From Morinoia aosen (taxonomy: Eukaryota > Arthropoda > Malacostraca > Amphipoda > Talitridae), in contig CM059576.1 of assembly GCA_030386875.1 (NCBI GenBank), positions 16,682,058 through 16,746,057 on the forward strand: DNA of 64,000 nucleotides, given 5' to 3'. Numbering within the stretch: position 1 is the first letter of the stretch; the number at the start of each line of letters is the position of its first letter. A program made the translations under genes and the position numbers. Under the pieces are notes generated by a model. It was not told the DNA's origin and did no database searches. It was given only the letters and a program-made list of their open reading frames with translations. This document shows positions 1 to 11,374 of the stretch, piece after piece.

Positions 1-384
1 AGAAATTCACTCAAAATTCCAAGTGGAAGAATGCAACAGAGATTTTAATGAGGATATTGGCTCAACGCTTGAGAAATATGTTTCTTGCACGCCTCGTACT
101 CCTAGCTTGATGTATAAATTCCTTCAGTCATCAATACTAATTTACTCTGCGTATTTGACTAGACATTAACTAGGAGGTTACATCTCGAGCCTCCATACAT
201 CAGATCAGTCTTAAATGCTTGAAAACATGGCGCCAATCTAGAGCGCCTACCAAAAATAGTTAAATTTTCAGACTGAGGATGATGTTAGGCGCATTGAATT
301 TCATTGTATCCAACCCCAATTCACTGCATATTTCCAAATACTGCAGCATTCATGGGTAACTAAAAAGTTCAATTTTTCTCATTT
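1..384. other. Unassigned sequence
   Basis: AT-rich, with no convincing open frame, repeat or RNA gene. It probably belongs to repeats that begin outside the window, but nothing here supports a call. Confidence 0.5.
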
Positions 385-965
385 CCATTCTAGAGGAAAA
401 CATGTTAGGTTAAGCCTCTTTACCTCAACAAAAATATTCAAAGTGAGGGGGTTTGAAGGCACCATTGAGTTAGGGTTAGAGGAACTCGGAATCTATGCAA
501 AAGTTAGTTGTCGCAAATTATCCCGCGCGCATAGAAACAGTAAGGTGAGAAAGAATGTTATAAGCCATGATTGAAGTTAAAGAAGAAAGTCAGAAGTACT
601 GGAGACCAGGACAGCAGTGACACGAATAAGATGGTGCATAACAAAACCAAAAGGTGTATTTCAACAGAAAAAAGGCCTAACTAACTCTCAACTCGGGACC
701 TCACATATTACTCCTGGCAGTGCTAGTTCCTGTACTGCTAATGCAGATAGAGCTTACAGTTAATTACGGGAAACGTTGAGTCAAAAAATTGAAGAAATAT
801 TGTTAGGCTATTCCCGTGCAACTTCGACGGAGTTTTGTTACAAGAAAAATGTTGGAAAATCTCGAAATTCTCACTAGAAATGCGTTGGAAATTGTAAACA
901 CGGTTTTGTAGATAATCTCAGAGTGGTTGGCCTTAAAAAACTCGAAATTCTATACGCGGATTTTA
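385..965 (+). repeat. Foldback repeat family, left arm plus part of centre
   Basis: This is the first copy of the commonest repeat in the window. The arm runs from the 'gttaggttaagcctc' region through a 'cagcagtgacacg' block to 'ctcgggacctcacatatt'. The stretch 780-965 matches central sequence seen again at 3330-3450, at 3650-3800 (inverted) and at 20540-20830. Together with 1640-2260 it may form one element later split by other sequence, including a SINE body. The call rests on alignment by eye with the other copies. Confidence 0.7.
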
Positions 966-1334
966 ATCCGAAGTTAATGCGATACATCAATATAATATAT
1001 AATATCTATATAATATAATGCGAGAGTTAATGCGGTACATCTATTGTATCCCATATACTTATACCATTCCGGGAGTTTAATTTTTTCTTTATCTCTTTGT
1101 TGGAATTGCAAAATTTCCAGTCTTTTCCAAAAAATATGTTACTATATATACAAAAATACAATAAACAAGAATACAAAAGTATACATAGAATAACATATTC
1201 ATATACTACTATGGTATGGATAAGATATTCCAAACTAAAGGAAGATGCGAGTTACATTCTTCATTTTATCATTTTCTGCTCGTTAAATACACAGTTATTT
1301 GTGTAAGTAAACTTAATTTGATATCTAAGAGCGT
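966..1334. other. Unassigned AT-rich sequence
   Basis: Contains short ataatatataatat-type runs and two small frames overlapping on opposite strands that look like chance. No gene is supported. Confidence 0.5.
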
Positions 1335-1605
1335 ATCTACAGAAGGGTGCTTTGTTCCAACCAACCAAGCCTGATACACATCATCATTGGATTTTCAAAT
1401 GCCTTATAGCTAACACTAGGACACCATGACGGTTACTCCCCGTCAAGCCGGTACCCATTTCCGACACCTGGGTAGAGTGGGGAATTGTGGCTGATTTTTT
1501 CCCCGTTTCCCAACGAGGAGAAATCGCCGGGAACAGGTTGACCACAAAATCGTACGACGAATGACTCCAGAAATTTCACTGCTCGAATGTCAATCTTGCG
1601 TACGA
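1335..1605 (-). repeat. SINE body lacking a recognisable tRNA head
   Basis: It matches the body of the tRNA-headed SINE at 54362-54610 and the split copy at 14926-18125. Shared blocks, written on the plus strand, are 'ggattttcaaatgcc', 'gtcaagccggtacccat' and 'gggtagagtggggaattg'. No A or B box is visible at its right end, so this is a headless or diverged copy. Because it has no hAT element in the middle it serves as the empty-site relative of the split copy. Confidence 0.65.
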
Positions 1606-1639
1606 AAGCACCTGTAAATGGTGCGTGGTTCTACAATTC

Positions 1640-2260
1640 AAGATTACGTTAGCCTTTTCACTCAATGTTTCCCAAACCGGTGCAACTTTGTAACGATTTC
1701 AGCGCTTGGTCGTACCGTGGTACCGTCAGTCATTATCCGTCCTGGTACATTATCCGTCCTAGTTACATTATCCGTCCTGGTACGGTTAGGATTACCCGTG
1801 ATGAATTGTAAACGATGTCTTCAGTAGTACTATAAGAATTAGCCCTCCCAGGGGTAATATCTGTGGTCCCGAGCTGAGAGACAGGCGTTTTATTGTTTAA
1901 ATAATTTTGATTTTTTTTTATGAGGGACGTTTTTCTCGTTTCACTGACTCTTCCAATACATAAATCATGGTCTATAACATTTTTTCTCAACTTACTGTTT
2001 CTATAAGCACGGGATCCGCTGAGACAACACACCTTGTGCATAGATTTCGCGTTCCCTAACACAAAACTTAATGGTGCCTCTATGCTTCTTCTCTTTTAAT
2101 ATTTTTCTTGTGTTAAGGAGGCTGAAACTAACTTATTTTCTTTAGAATGCATATGAGAAAATTATGTTATTATAGTTACCCTAAACCATTTGTTTTCTGT
2201 AAGTATGCAGTAAAGTTGTGTCGGTAACGATGAAATGTCTGTGCACCGAGATACTTATTT
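1640..2260 (-). repeat. Foldback repeat family, centre, short minisatellite and right arm
   Basis: Positions 1640-1717 match the central block 'ttcactcaatgtttcc' of the copy at 3850. Positions 1718-1795 hold about three degenerate copies of the gtcattatccgtcc minisatellite. The inverted arm follows ('cccaggggtaatatctgtgg') and ends at the typical outer terminus 'gcagtaaagttgtgtcgg'. Open frames here are repeat-derived and should not be read as genes. Confidence 0.75.
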
Positions 2261-2319
2261 AAAATTATTACATTATAATGGGCGGTGATTCTCTCTCACC
2301 TCTGTCCTCTTCAACTTAA

Positions 2320-2795
2320 ATCTAGATTCCCATCACTGTGGGGAGACAATTGTTGTATCTATGGGAATCAGCACTTCAGGGAGGAAAATGTGTGAGGGCC
2401 CGAGCTGATAGGTAGGCCTTCTTTTCGTTGAAATAAAATATTTTTTGTTATGTTAAGAACCCCTTTTTATGGGGTTCATTGCTGTCTTGTTTTTCAAAAC
2501 TTTATGCCTTCTTCAAATTTTATCATGTTTCATGAACTTCGTTCTCAATTTAGTGTTTCTGTGCACACGGGATCTTGAGCGGAAATACTTTTTATGCATA
2601 AATTCCATGTTCCTTCAACCCCTATCTTGATTTTGCTCTCAACTTTACTCTCTTTGAACATCTTTGCTGTGGCAAGGAGGCTGACACAATCATTTTGAGT
2701 TGTGAAACGAATTTTTTTTAGTTTTAGTTACCCTTGAAGTTTTAGGCTTTATGCAAGTACTCAGTAAAAATGTGATGATCGCTATAAATACTTAC
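2320..2795 (-). repeat. Foldback repeat family, right arm (subtype with 'gggccctcacat')
   Basis: An inverted arm in the variant form, with 'gtgtgagggcccgagctg' where most copies have 'atgtgtggtcccgagctg'. The same subtype recurs in plus orientation near 58250 and 58500. It ends in the 'caagtactcagtaaaaatgtg' terminus. Confidence 0.7.
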
Positions 2796-3329
2796 GTGTT
2801 GGCCGTTAACGTTTTTCGGTTATATAAAATAATTGTATAAGGGAGGGCGAGAGTGACGCCAAGGTAAGGACAAGTATAGGTCAATACGATGACGTGGTGT
2901 ACGAACTAAACTCTCAGGAAGAAGTACTGTATCAAAAGTGGTGCGTTTAGGATCTTTGAGTGTGCTTAGCACCGTGGTGTGCACAGAGAGAGCTGCGGAA
3001 TGGTGCTGTCCGACCAGTAGTCAAATTTAGTTGTAATCAATTCTTTGTTAGAGCTGACTGAAGGTAAGATCCAAGTGATGTTTGCTATTTTCAACATTGC
3101 TTACCACAGTTGACTTTGAATTTGAACTTAGCAGTAAACAACAGTTTTACCTGCCTCAGTCACAATGTCAAGAGTAAGTTTCAGGCTCCCAGTTCTGCCA
3201 CTTGCAGCCTCACCAAACCCACCGCAGCAGCCACTCAATCGCAGTGTTTGTATTGATAACAATTGCATGGTTCCGCTTAAAAATATTTCAAAGCAATGTT
3301 ATACGGGAATTCTATAAGAATTTTTGGTC
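2796..3329. other. Unassigned; one short dispersed match
   Basis: No coding signal. The block near 2945 ('ttaggatctttgagtgtg') recurs near 18713 and marks a minor dispersed repeat. The rest is unassigned. Confidence 0.4.
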
Positions 3330-4345
3330 AAATAATCAGTTTTCTTGTACAACCGTGTGTTGAGGTCAATTTTTGTACTGTATCAATGTTAGAAATTCTC
3401 TGATTTTTACTGGAAAAGGCATGAGAATTGGAAAACTCGGATTTAAAAATATACAAGCGTCAAAAGAAAGTCAGAGGCGCTTGTGAACAGGACAGCAGTG
3501 AACCGACACAAGGCGGGCCTTTTGTCGGAGAAACCGACATTATAAATCTTGACGAAAACAGACTTTTTATTTCAACATAAAAAGACCTTGCCTATCTCTC
3601 AGCTAGCGCACACACATTTTCACCTTGGGAGCGCTAATTCCCACAGATTCAATAGCCGTGCGACCTCAACTAAGGATTCAAATCCAAAAATTGAATTCTA
3701 AGTTTTTCTCGGGCCAATCACTCCGAAGCTATCTATAAAACCTTGTTTTGAAATTTCCAACTCATTTCTCGTGAGAAATCCGAAAATTTTCGGTATTTTT
3801 ATGATACAAAATTTTCGTCCAAATCGCAAGGGGCATCGCCTTCAAATATTTTTTCACTTTTTCACTCAATGTTTCCAAACGCGGTGCAACATTTCAGCAA
3901 TTTCAATGCTTGGTCGTATTGTCGTTGGCGGTCAGTCATTATCCTTACCAATACGATTACAATTACCCGTAGTTAACTGTAAACGGTATCATCAGCCGCA
4001 CTGCAAGAATAAGCACTCCAAGGCGTAATATGTGTGGTCCCCAGCTGAGAGTTTGGTAAGATTTTTCTTTTTATTCAAAATGTCATTTAGTTACTTTATG
4101 GACCTTTTTTTCGTTTCACTGCTGTCCTGGTTTCCAACACTTCTGACTTTCTTCTTTCTCTTTTATCTTTTTTCGTTAACTTCTTTCTCAACTTACTGTT
4201 TCTGTGCGGGAGTACACCACATGCATAGATTCCTCTTTCTTCTAACTTCAATCCTAATGGTGCCCTCATCTTTTTTCCGGTTGAACTAGCGTACGCTGGG
4301 GTTATGCACCCGAAACACTTCAAGCCTAAACGAACCATTTAATAT
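3330..4345. repeat. Foldback element, near-complete copy with central block
   Basis: Left arm about 3460-3660 ('aggacagcagtgaacc' to 'gagcgctaattcccac'), centre about 3660-3960, right arm about 3960-4345 in inverted orientation ('actccaaggcgtaatatgtg' to 'ggggttatgcacccg'). The centre holds the 'cactcaatgtttcc' block, one 'gttggcggtcagtcattatc' unit and a segment that is the inverse of 860-960. The preceding 3330-3450 is a second, direct copy of that central segment. Open frames of 80-85 codons here are repeat translations. Confidence 0.7.
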
Positions 4346-4559
4346 TCCAGCTCCTGGGACTCATTTCGATGCGCATATTAAGTTTCACTAACAGTTTCGA
4401 TACATTGGGCACAAACAATGATGCCTTCCAAAATTGCTATAGAAACAGAGTATTCCTTGAAACTATAAGAAATGATGAATTTTCACCATTCCCATCTTTA
4501 TTTTACTGATAATTTACATAAGGTTATAAATTTGAAGGGTAACAAAAATAAACAAATAT

Positions 4560-5440
4560 TTGCGTTCAATGTTTGTAAACTGTTGTTAGTTCAGCCTCCC
4601 AATGTGAAGAAGAAAAGGTATCATTAAGATTGGAGTTAGGGGAACGGGGAATCTATGCATAAGGTGCATTCCCGCACAGGATCCCGTGCGTACAGAAACA
4701 GTAAGTTGGGAAGAAAATTTACGAAACAAGTTAAAAGTTGAAGAAGAAAGCTAGAGGTGCATGAAACCAGGACAGCAGTTGAGAGAAAAAGGTCTATAAA
4801 CTAACAAAAAAGTTTTTCTCAACTAAAAACACCTACCTGCCTCCCTGCTCGGGACAACACATATTACCCCTGGTAGCGCAAATTAATGTAGCGCTCTGAG
4901 GATACCGTTAGCAGTTCATCACTGTTACCATAACCGTACTATGACGGTCGGTCATTATTTGTCGTTGACGGTCAGTCATTGTCCATCCTAGTACGGTTAG
5001 TATTGATTGTGATGAATAATTGTTGACTGTATCTTCATTAGCACTAGAAGAATTAACACTCCCAGGGGTAATATGTGTGGTCCCGAGCTGAGAGGCAGGC
5101 TTTTTGTTGTTAATAATAATTTTGATTCGATTTGTTAGGTACTTTTTTTCTCGTTTCTCTGACTTTCTTCCATAACATAAATCCTGCTTTATAACATTCT
5201 TTCTCAACTCACTGTCTCTATAACAACGAGATCCTCTGAGACAACACACTTTGTGCATAGATTTTGCGCTCCTTAACACAATACGTGATGGCGCCTCCAT
5301 CTTTCCTCTCTTTGAATATTTTTGTTGTGGTAATAAGGCTGAAAATTTTTTCATTTTGAAATTGATACGAGAAAAAAATGTGTTGTTATAGTTACCCTTC
5401 ATTTTAGTGTTGTAGTGCAGGTATGTACTAAAGTTGTGCC
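4560..5440. repeat. Complete foldback element with mismatched arm subtypes
   Basis: Left arm about 4560-4925 and right arm about 5010-5440 are inverted relative to each other around a short 'gacggtcagtcattgtcc' array (4935-5005). The left arm is the 'ggacagcagt' subtype with the 'cccgcacaggatcccgtg' block. The right arm is the 'tttctcgtttctctgac' subtype with 'atcctctgagacaacacac'. The right terminus reads 'actaaagttgtgccgttaac'. The 164-codon minus-strand frame here is a repeat translation and not a gene. Confidence 0.8.
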
Positions 5441-6174
5441 GTTAACAATGAACTTCTTATATAGCACCATTCAAGCAATTAGCTTCTGTATGTATTTTTG
5501 TCGACGTACATGGACGTCATTATACTGAGTAACTGTTGAACCTGCCATAGTTGCCAGAAGTGTTGACGTTCGAAAGGAAAGTGTTACTTTTTGCTGTCAG
5601 ATCCTAATGTTGTTAGTTTTGTTACCATTTGAAATTTCAACCAATAATTCTTTAAAGAATACAGTTTTCGTTGATACTCGTGCAGAGTCGTTTCAACAGG
5701 GCCTTGTCTCGTTCATTACTCTTAGGCACTCTGCACGCGGGACTACTCGAAAAAAAAACTGATCACTCACGCAAATCACTTGCCAGTTCGCATCGAGTCT
5801 ATACAATTGATAAGGACGCCGTACACGGAGCTACTGCTTACTAACTCGTTGGTAATGCGTTAGCCACCAGTTGCAGGATGACTCGCGTGTCCAGTCACTT
5901 CTGAGTTGAGTCTCTCGGTTTTTTGGTAACTTTTCTTGTGTATGGACGTTCTTCAAAATGAACGAACAAAAACTGAACTCAAATTGGTCTAGGGAGTGAA
6001 AAAATAACCTGTTCTATACATCTTTTCGTTACAAGGAAGGTTGAAAAAGAATTTGCATGGAATGAAGTTGTAATAGCCGTAAATATGACAGGTCATATGT
6101 TTTCATGTTGTATAATATTATTTTCCAATTAATTTCATTACCTTCTAATTTCATAGTGTAATATACAGGATGTT
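5441..6174. other. Unassigned, with a dispersed repeat at 5535-5725
   Basis: Positions 5535-5725 match 20835-21015 in opposite orientation. Shared blocks include 'aattctttaaagaat' and 'actcgtgcagag'. No coding sequence is seen in the rest. Confidence 0.55.
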
Positions 6175-6506
6175 GAGTAATTCGATGCACATATTTTAAC
6201 CATATACAGAGAAACGGTAAATAAAACAATTTTCATGAGTGACAAAAACCTGAAAACTCCTTTTTCGAGATATGATGACCAGAAATTATCTTAGATTCTT
6301 CTCTCTGTATGCTAAAGCGCGCATCAGCAGCCTGCCCGAGAAGCTAGATTTTACTCAATGGCTGCATTGTAAGCCAATTCTTACGGGAAGCTTTTTGGCT
6401 AAACATTTCTCGGAAACGAAGGAGTTCTGAGTTCATTGTCACTCATGAAAGTCGTTTTATTTTTCGTTTTTCTGATAATGGTTGAGATATGTGCTTCGAA
6501 TTACAC
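6175..6506. repeat. Small foldback (MITE-like) element
   Basis: About 100 bp at the left ('gtaattcgatgcacatat' onward) reappears inverted at the right ('atatgtgcttcgaattac'). About 125 bp of unrelated sequence, including 'agcagcctgcccgagaag', lies between. It has no coding capacity. The superfamily is unknown because no clear target duplication could be picked out. Confidence 0.65.
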
Positions 6507-7348
6507 AAGACCATGTATAAAATAACCTATGTAGTCGATACATGTACTATATAGGTAATATTTCATTTCATTTTGCATGACTTGCTGTGAGTCCGAAATG
6601 TGCTGAGAGGGCACAAGTTCACTATGAAGCAGCTCGTGTAGCCTTAACTGATGACAACATCAACGAAATGCACACAGAATTTATGACTGTGTAAAGTATA
6701 CGTTAATTAATAAAAAAATTATATTTTTAGTTTTAATAATAATAACTACAGCATCTTACCTGAGGGTGATTATTTTTCTTTCCTCAGCATTCACGCGCTC
6801 CCTCATGTTTGTATTCTGCTTGTGATGGGCAGGGGAAATTAGTTGCACCACTTACAAATAACTGTCTTCAGACATGCCATAGAAACTCACAAATTTTGAA
6901 TCCTAAAGTTGCAATTCTTTTGCAGCGACGAATAGTGGGCGGTGAGAATTTTGCTCTATGTATGGATGAATCCAAAATTGTCTTCGTATTCTATTTCTTC
7001 TCTGACGATAAAGGTTATATAGTATCATATCTTCATCTCTTGTATCACCATCCACAATGTTGCTCAATGATTGCATTATGAGTCAATACTTCCACGAACA
7101 CCCAAAAAAGATTACCGATTTTCAGTAGCCTCGCGTGCGGAACCGCATCACTAATGAGTTAGTAACTGGTTAGTAAATTCAATCACAAACCAGCTTACTT
7201 TCATTAGAGTTGCCCCGTGTGCAGAGGGCCTTACGGTCGAGTTTGGCAAAGTCCGCCGGTAACCGCCAGTCAGCATCACGGTATACATAAGGTCAGCAAT
7301 TGATGCAGTGAAAAATCTTGCGTTTAAGTTGCACTGAATGGCTGGCTC
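6507..7348. other. Unassigned sequence
   Basis: Weak 66-90-codon frames only, without recognisable motifs. The block near 7180-7230 loosely resembles 5700-5730, suggesting minor repeats. Confidence 0.4.
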
Positions 7349-7354
7349 TTGAGT

Positions 7355-8478
7355 TTACGAGGATGGCTCTTGACGAGAATTTCGGATCAGTGGGCAGCCC
7401 TCACTTTATTCTTCACTTTCATAGCACTAAAAGATAATATAAAGTCGGCTGCAGCAATATTAGAACAATTGGAGGGCAAGTATGCTGAGTGTCCTTACCA
7501 CAAATCAGGAGTCAAAACTGGAGAATGGATTAAAGGTGTAGATGTTTTTCAGGTAGAGTGGCCTAGTTCCTAGTTCAGTTCCTAGTTAGTAACTTGGCTA
7601 GGAAAAGCCAGTTTGTCAACCCTGCAATAAACACCACGCCTCTATCTTGAGTGTCCTAAAGTTCTGTGTTTTGTGGGTTATAGGACACTCCGCATATTTG
7701 CTCTCCAATAGCGGAACCCACAAAATTAAAATCTATTATTCGTTCATGGCCTTCATATTACCCAATGTCAATAAGATAAACCTTGAATTTCAAACCGAGG
7801 CATTTCGAATGCAAAACTGAATAGTTCTATAAATATTTCTATAGAAACTATCCTGAATTACTTTGTAAAGCGAGAAAGAGAAATAATTTAAAATGAAGAT
7901 CTAGCTGCAATTACTGTTATTGATCATTCGGTCTACCTTCCAATTGATGAAATTTACCATGGGGCCAAACAAGAAAGCTCTTAATTGCGAGAATTGTGAA
8001 GAATTTCTGACAAGAACCTGAAGCAATTTCGAGTGAACATCTTGAATTTCTATGTTCAATTTATGAAAGAGATATTTAGCCTTTTTCTGTCGAATAACAC
8101 GCCTAATAAGTTGGAATTGCTTGAGGCTATGGACACCAGCAATGTTAATGTGGGAAAAAGCTGATTCCATCATTCCTCTTGACATGAAGTTTCCTAACTT
8201 TATTGCTAAAAAAGAGTGCGACGTATTGAATACCGAGTGGCGAGAGCTCACCATGGAGGACGCGAACCATACAACTGACGAGGAACCGGAAAGTCCTGGT
8301 ACACTGTTTCAAAAGTAAAGTGCGGTGATGCACTTCGATATCCCCTATTATCTAAGTTAATGATGAGAATATTCTCACTTTTTATTAATATTAAACGGAA
8401 AAACAGGTCTTTGTTGAGGTCAGGAGCTTTAAACGCACTGCTACGCTCCAAGTGTTTACTTAGTGGCACTGACTGCAT
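7355..8478 (+). pseudogene. Decayed hAT-superfamily transposase fossil
   Basis: A chain of short stretches in changing plus-strand frames resembles the C-terminal half of hAT transposases of the kind often labelled zinc-finger/DUF4371 proteins. In order: 'DQWAALTLFFTFIALKDN' (about 7380-7440); 'NKINLEFQTEAFRMQ' (about 7770-7815); 'LKQFRVNILNFYVQFMKEI' (about 8010-8070); 'FPNFIAKKECDVLNTEWREL' (about 8190-8250); and 'MRIFSLF' through 'ALNALLRSKCLL' (about 8365-8460). The last stretch resembles the hAT dimerisation domain near the catalytic Glu. Many stops and shifts separate the pieces, and an unrelated stretch lies at about 7540-7740. The family assignment is from remembered family patterns and inference. 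It is clearly inactive. Confidence 0.6.
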
Positions 8479-9114
8479 GAAATGACAGCACTCTCATGAA
8501 TTACTAAAATTAATGACGTAGGAGGACATACACAGCAGTGCTGAAGAAAGAGCTACTTTTTGAAAGGTTAGTAAAACACTTCCTTTAATATTAAAATATA
8601 TTTTTAAAGATTCTTAGGTTTTGTTACTTTTTGATTCAATAATGTGTTACCTTTTGAGATGGAAATTTGTTACTATTCACGAAAATCTTCTGGTAACCTT
8701 GGCTACGAGTAAGTTGTACAAATGTTCCAGCTAGTTCGAAAGGTATGAATTAGGTGTCTAACATGGAATGGTACCTAATTCAACAGTATATTTGTATTTA
8801 TGAGTCTAGGAACATAAGTATGAAACTAACAGCATGAGTCGGGCAAAAGCCATGTTTCTCAGCTATTCGCAGATCTCTCGGTATATTCTTGAGTGCAAAT
8901 TTTCACTAGCGGTGCTGAGTGAATTCTCAGATATCTGGCTAAGAGAACTCCGGCATACAGGCATCGAAGTCGAATGCTACGCAGAAGTAAAATTTGTAAC
9001 TTTCACGATTATACTTTCATTCCGAATGTGACCAACCCAATTTTACTGGTTACTGGCACAGAACATTTTTTGGGGGTACCTATAATAGCCCAATTTTTTG
9101 TGCTCTTATTTTAA
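8479..9114. other. Unassigned sequence
   Basis: A 65-codon frame at 8834-9031 has no recognisable motif. Nothing else is supported. Confidence 0.4.
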
Positions 9115-9525
9115 AGCATTTTAAGTAAGTTTCAGCCTTCCTAGCTACAACAAAAAATTCAAAGAGAGGAAGGATAAAGGCACTTCTAATTTCGGTGTTA
9201 GAGGAACATGGAATCTACGCACTAAGTGCTTTCGGCACAGGATTCCTAGCCCATAGAAACAGTGAGGTGAGAAGGTTAAACAGAGACAGAGGTGCTGGAA
9301 AACAGGACTACAGCTAGCCGAAAAATGGTTGTAGACAAAAGAAAATTATCTCAACAAAAACTCCTACCTAACTCTCAGCTCGGGACCACACATATTACCC
9401 CTGGGAGTGCAAATTCTTGCAGTGCTCCTGAGGATACCGTTAACAGTTCATCACAAGTAATTCTAACCATACATGGACGGATCACCAACGACGAGTAGTG
9501 ACTGTCCGTCAACGACGGGTAATTT
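9115..9525 (+). repeat. Foldback repeat family, left arm with start of minisatellite
   Basis: A plus-orientation arm ('ttagaggaacatggaatc' to 'cccctgggagtgcaaattc') runs into two units of the 'gactgtccgtcaacgacg' minisatellite and then stops. No right arm follows, so this is a half-element. The 68-codon frame across it is repeat translation. Confidence 0.75.
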
Positions 9526-11374
9526 CTTTGCATTGCGTGCATTCATTTCGTAATCCAGGATTTTATTTGTTTGGGCACCCATTTTTCCACCACAAGTTCC
9601 GACTCAACGTAACTCGCTCGTTTTTCTACCGAGTTTTGGTTACCTCACCGTGACTGTATGAATTCATACTGCATTTAGAATTTAATTTTTTTTGCGCTAT
9701 TTCTAAATTTGTTCAATTTACATGATGTCTCAAAAAAAATGTATCCACACTTGGCATAACGAAAAAAAATCTTTATGAACACAGAGTACGTTTGATACCC
9801 TTCCTGACATCTGTCTAGGGCTGCCACTGACGTTTTTCCCTTTCCCCCAGATTTGCTGTAGAAATTAATTAATACGCCAATTAATACAGCAAAAATCCCC
9901 CAAAAGTTAGAAAAAACAAATTATCGTATATATTCAATAGAAACTGACTTTATTTACTGTATATATAGTCCATACGTAATTTTACTTCATTTATTGACAG
10001 CTTGTAATCTATTTTGCGCTTAGGGTAATCTGTTTTACCAACCGATAACAAATTACTAACACGTCAGAATGGAGGGACGAGTTGGGTAAAGTATGGTGCA
10101 AGAATAAGTTCGCTTTGATAATTTCATCGGATTCCTTGCTTACCATAAAGTGTACGATATCAGCGCTGGTACTTGCAACATTTATATTTCTCTCATATCA
10201 CAGAATGTTGCACTTAGCATAGATTTTGCAGTTGGGATTATTATTCCATTTCAGGTAAGTTCTCAATTCGGGTGCACTGAGTCAGTCATCTCTACATGAC
10301 TGACTATAGAGTTTCCGTTTCTAGAGATGATTCGTTTTGGTAAGACTTTAGGGGAAAATATATGCATTCGGAAGCATTAATAATAAAAATTTTATTGAAA
10401 TATCATTAACCAATACATTAAACTTAGTCGTAATCGCTGTAAAACTTTGACTTCTAAAATGCAAAGTAAAAATTCGAATTAGCAAAATACCGGTTGCTCA
10501 ACTGCATGTCACAGAGTTAGCTTCAGTAACGCATAAATATTATTACAATGCAGATAAATAAAATTAATAATCATAGTTACTTTGGAATAATGCAATCATG
10601 AGTGTTCGATGCACAAAATACATCATATCAAGCGTAGAGAACAAAATAAATTAAATCTCAAGCACATCTCAACCAAGACGCTCTCAATTTGCAAATGCAA
10701 CTCTAAAAAGTATAAAAACGCTGGTTAATGATCGAGTTGCCAACGTATAAGAGAATGAAGACTAGGTATGCCGTACATTTTTAACATCTCTTAAATCTAA
10801 AGCAAACAAGTAATTAATCCGCACAAATATCCGCATTCTGCTTCCTTTGCCTAAGGAAATACTTTAAAAATATCAGAATTTACAATTTAATATATAAGAC
10901 TAATGACCACACTTTTACCGTACAATTCAAGTTAATGAAGGAAATGTTGACTGAGAGGTATTCGCTCAGTGAAAGGAAGCTCGAAAGCGTCACACGGTCA
11001 CTGACAGCCTCATATTCCTCTTATTGAGATAACTCTTCGATTCTCGAGCCTGAGCCGCGAGCATTACTGTTCAATGTTATGATGTGAATTTCGTTGCGAG
11101 TCTAACGAGTTCGATCCACATCTAAACATCGGGAAATCACTTCCCATTCGTCGTTAAGGTTGCATTTTCAGTTCTGCAGCATGATATCTTCATTTGAATT
11201 AACATACGTCAACGTTAATAATTATTCAAGTTTAACAATGTTTTCATGGAAAATAATTCCTTGCTAAATTCCCCTACATTTGGTCGATTTTACGACAGTT
11301 TCCCCCCAGAGGACAAGTGTTTCCCCCAGATTTAGGGTAATTCCCCCATTAGTACAATCTTAAATATTAACATT
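9526..11374. other. Long unassigned AT-rich stretch
   Basis: About 1.85 kb with no open frame of note. 'tttcccccagattt' occurs near 9838 and again near 11320 in the same orientation. This could be the direct-repeat ends of an unrecognised insertion, but the evidence is thin. Confidence 0.35.

Noticed and set aside
4908..5402. 164-codon minus-strand frame with MTDRQRQ-type repeats
   Set aside because: It is the translation of foldback arm plus minisatellite. Similar peptides come from several other copies in different contexts, and nothing suggests selection.
9838..11335. Direct 'tttcccccagattt' repeats as LTRs of a 1.5-kb element
   Set aside because: Only about 14 bases match and the flanks diverge at once. 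There is no target duplication or coding content.
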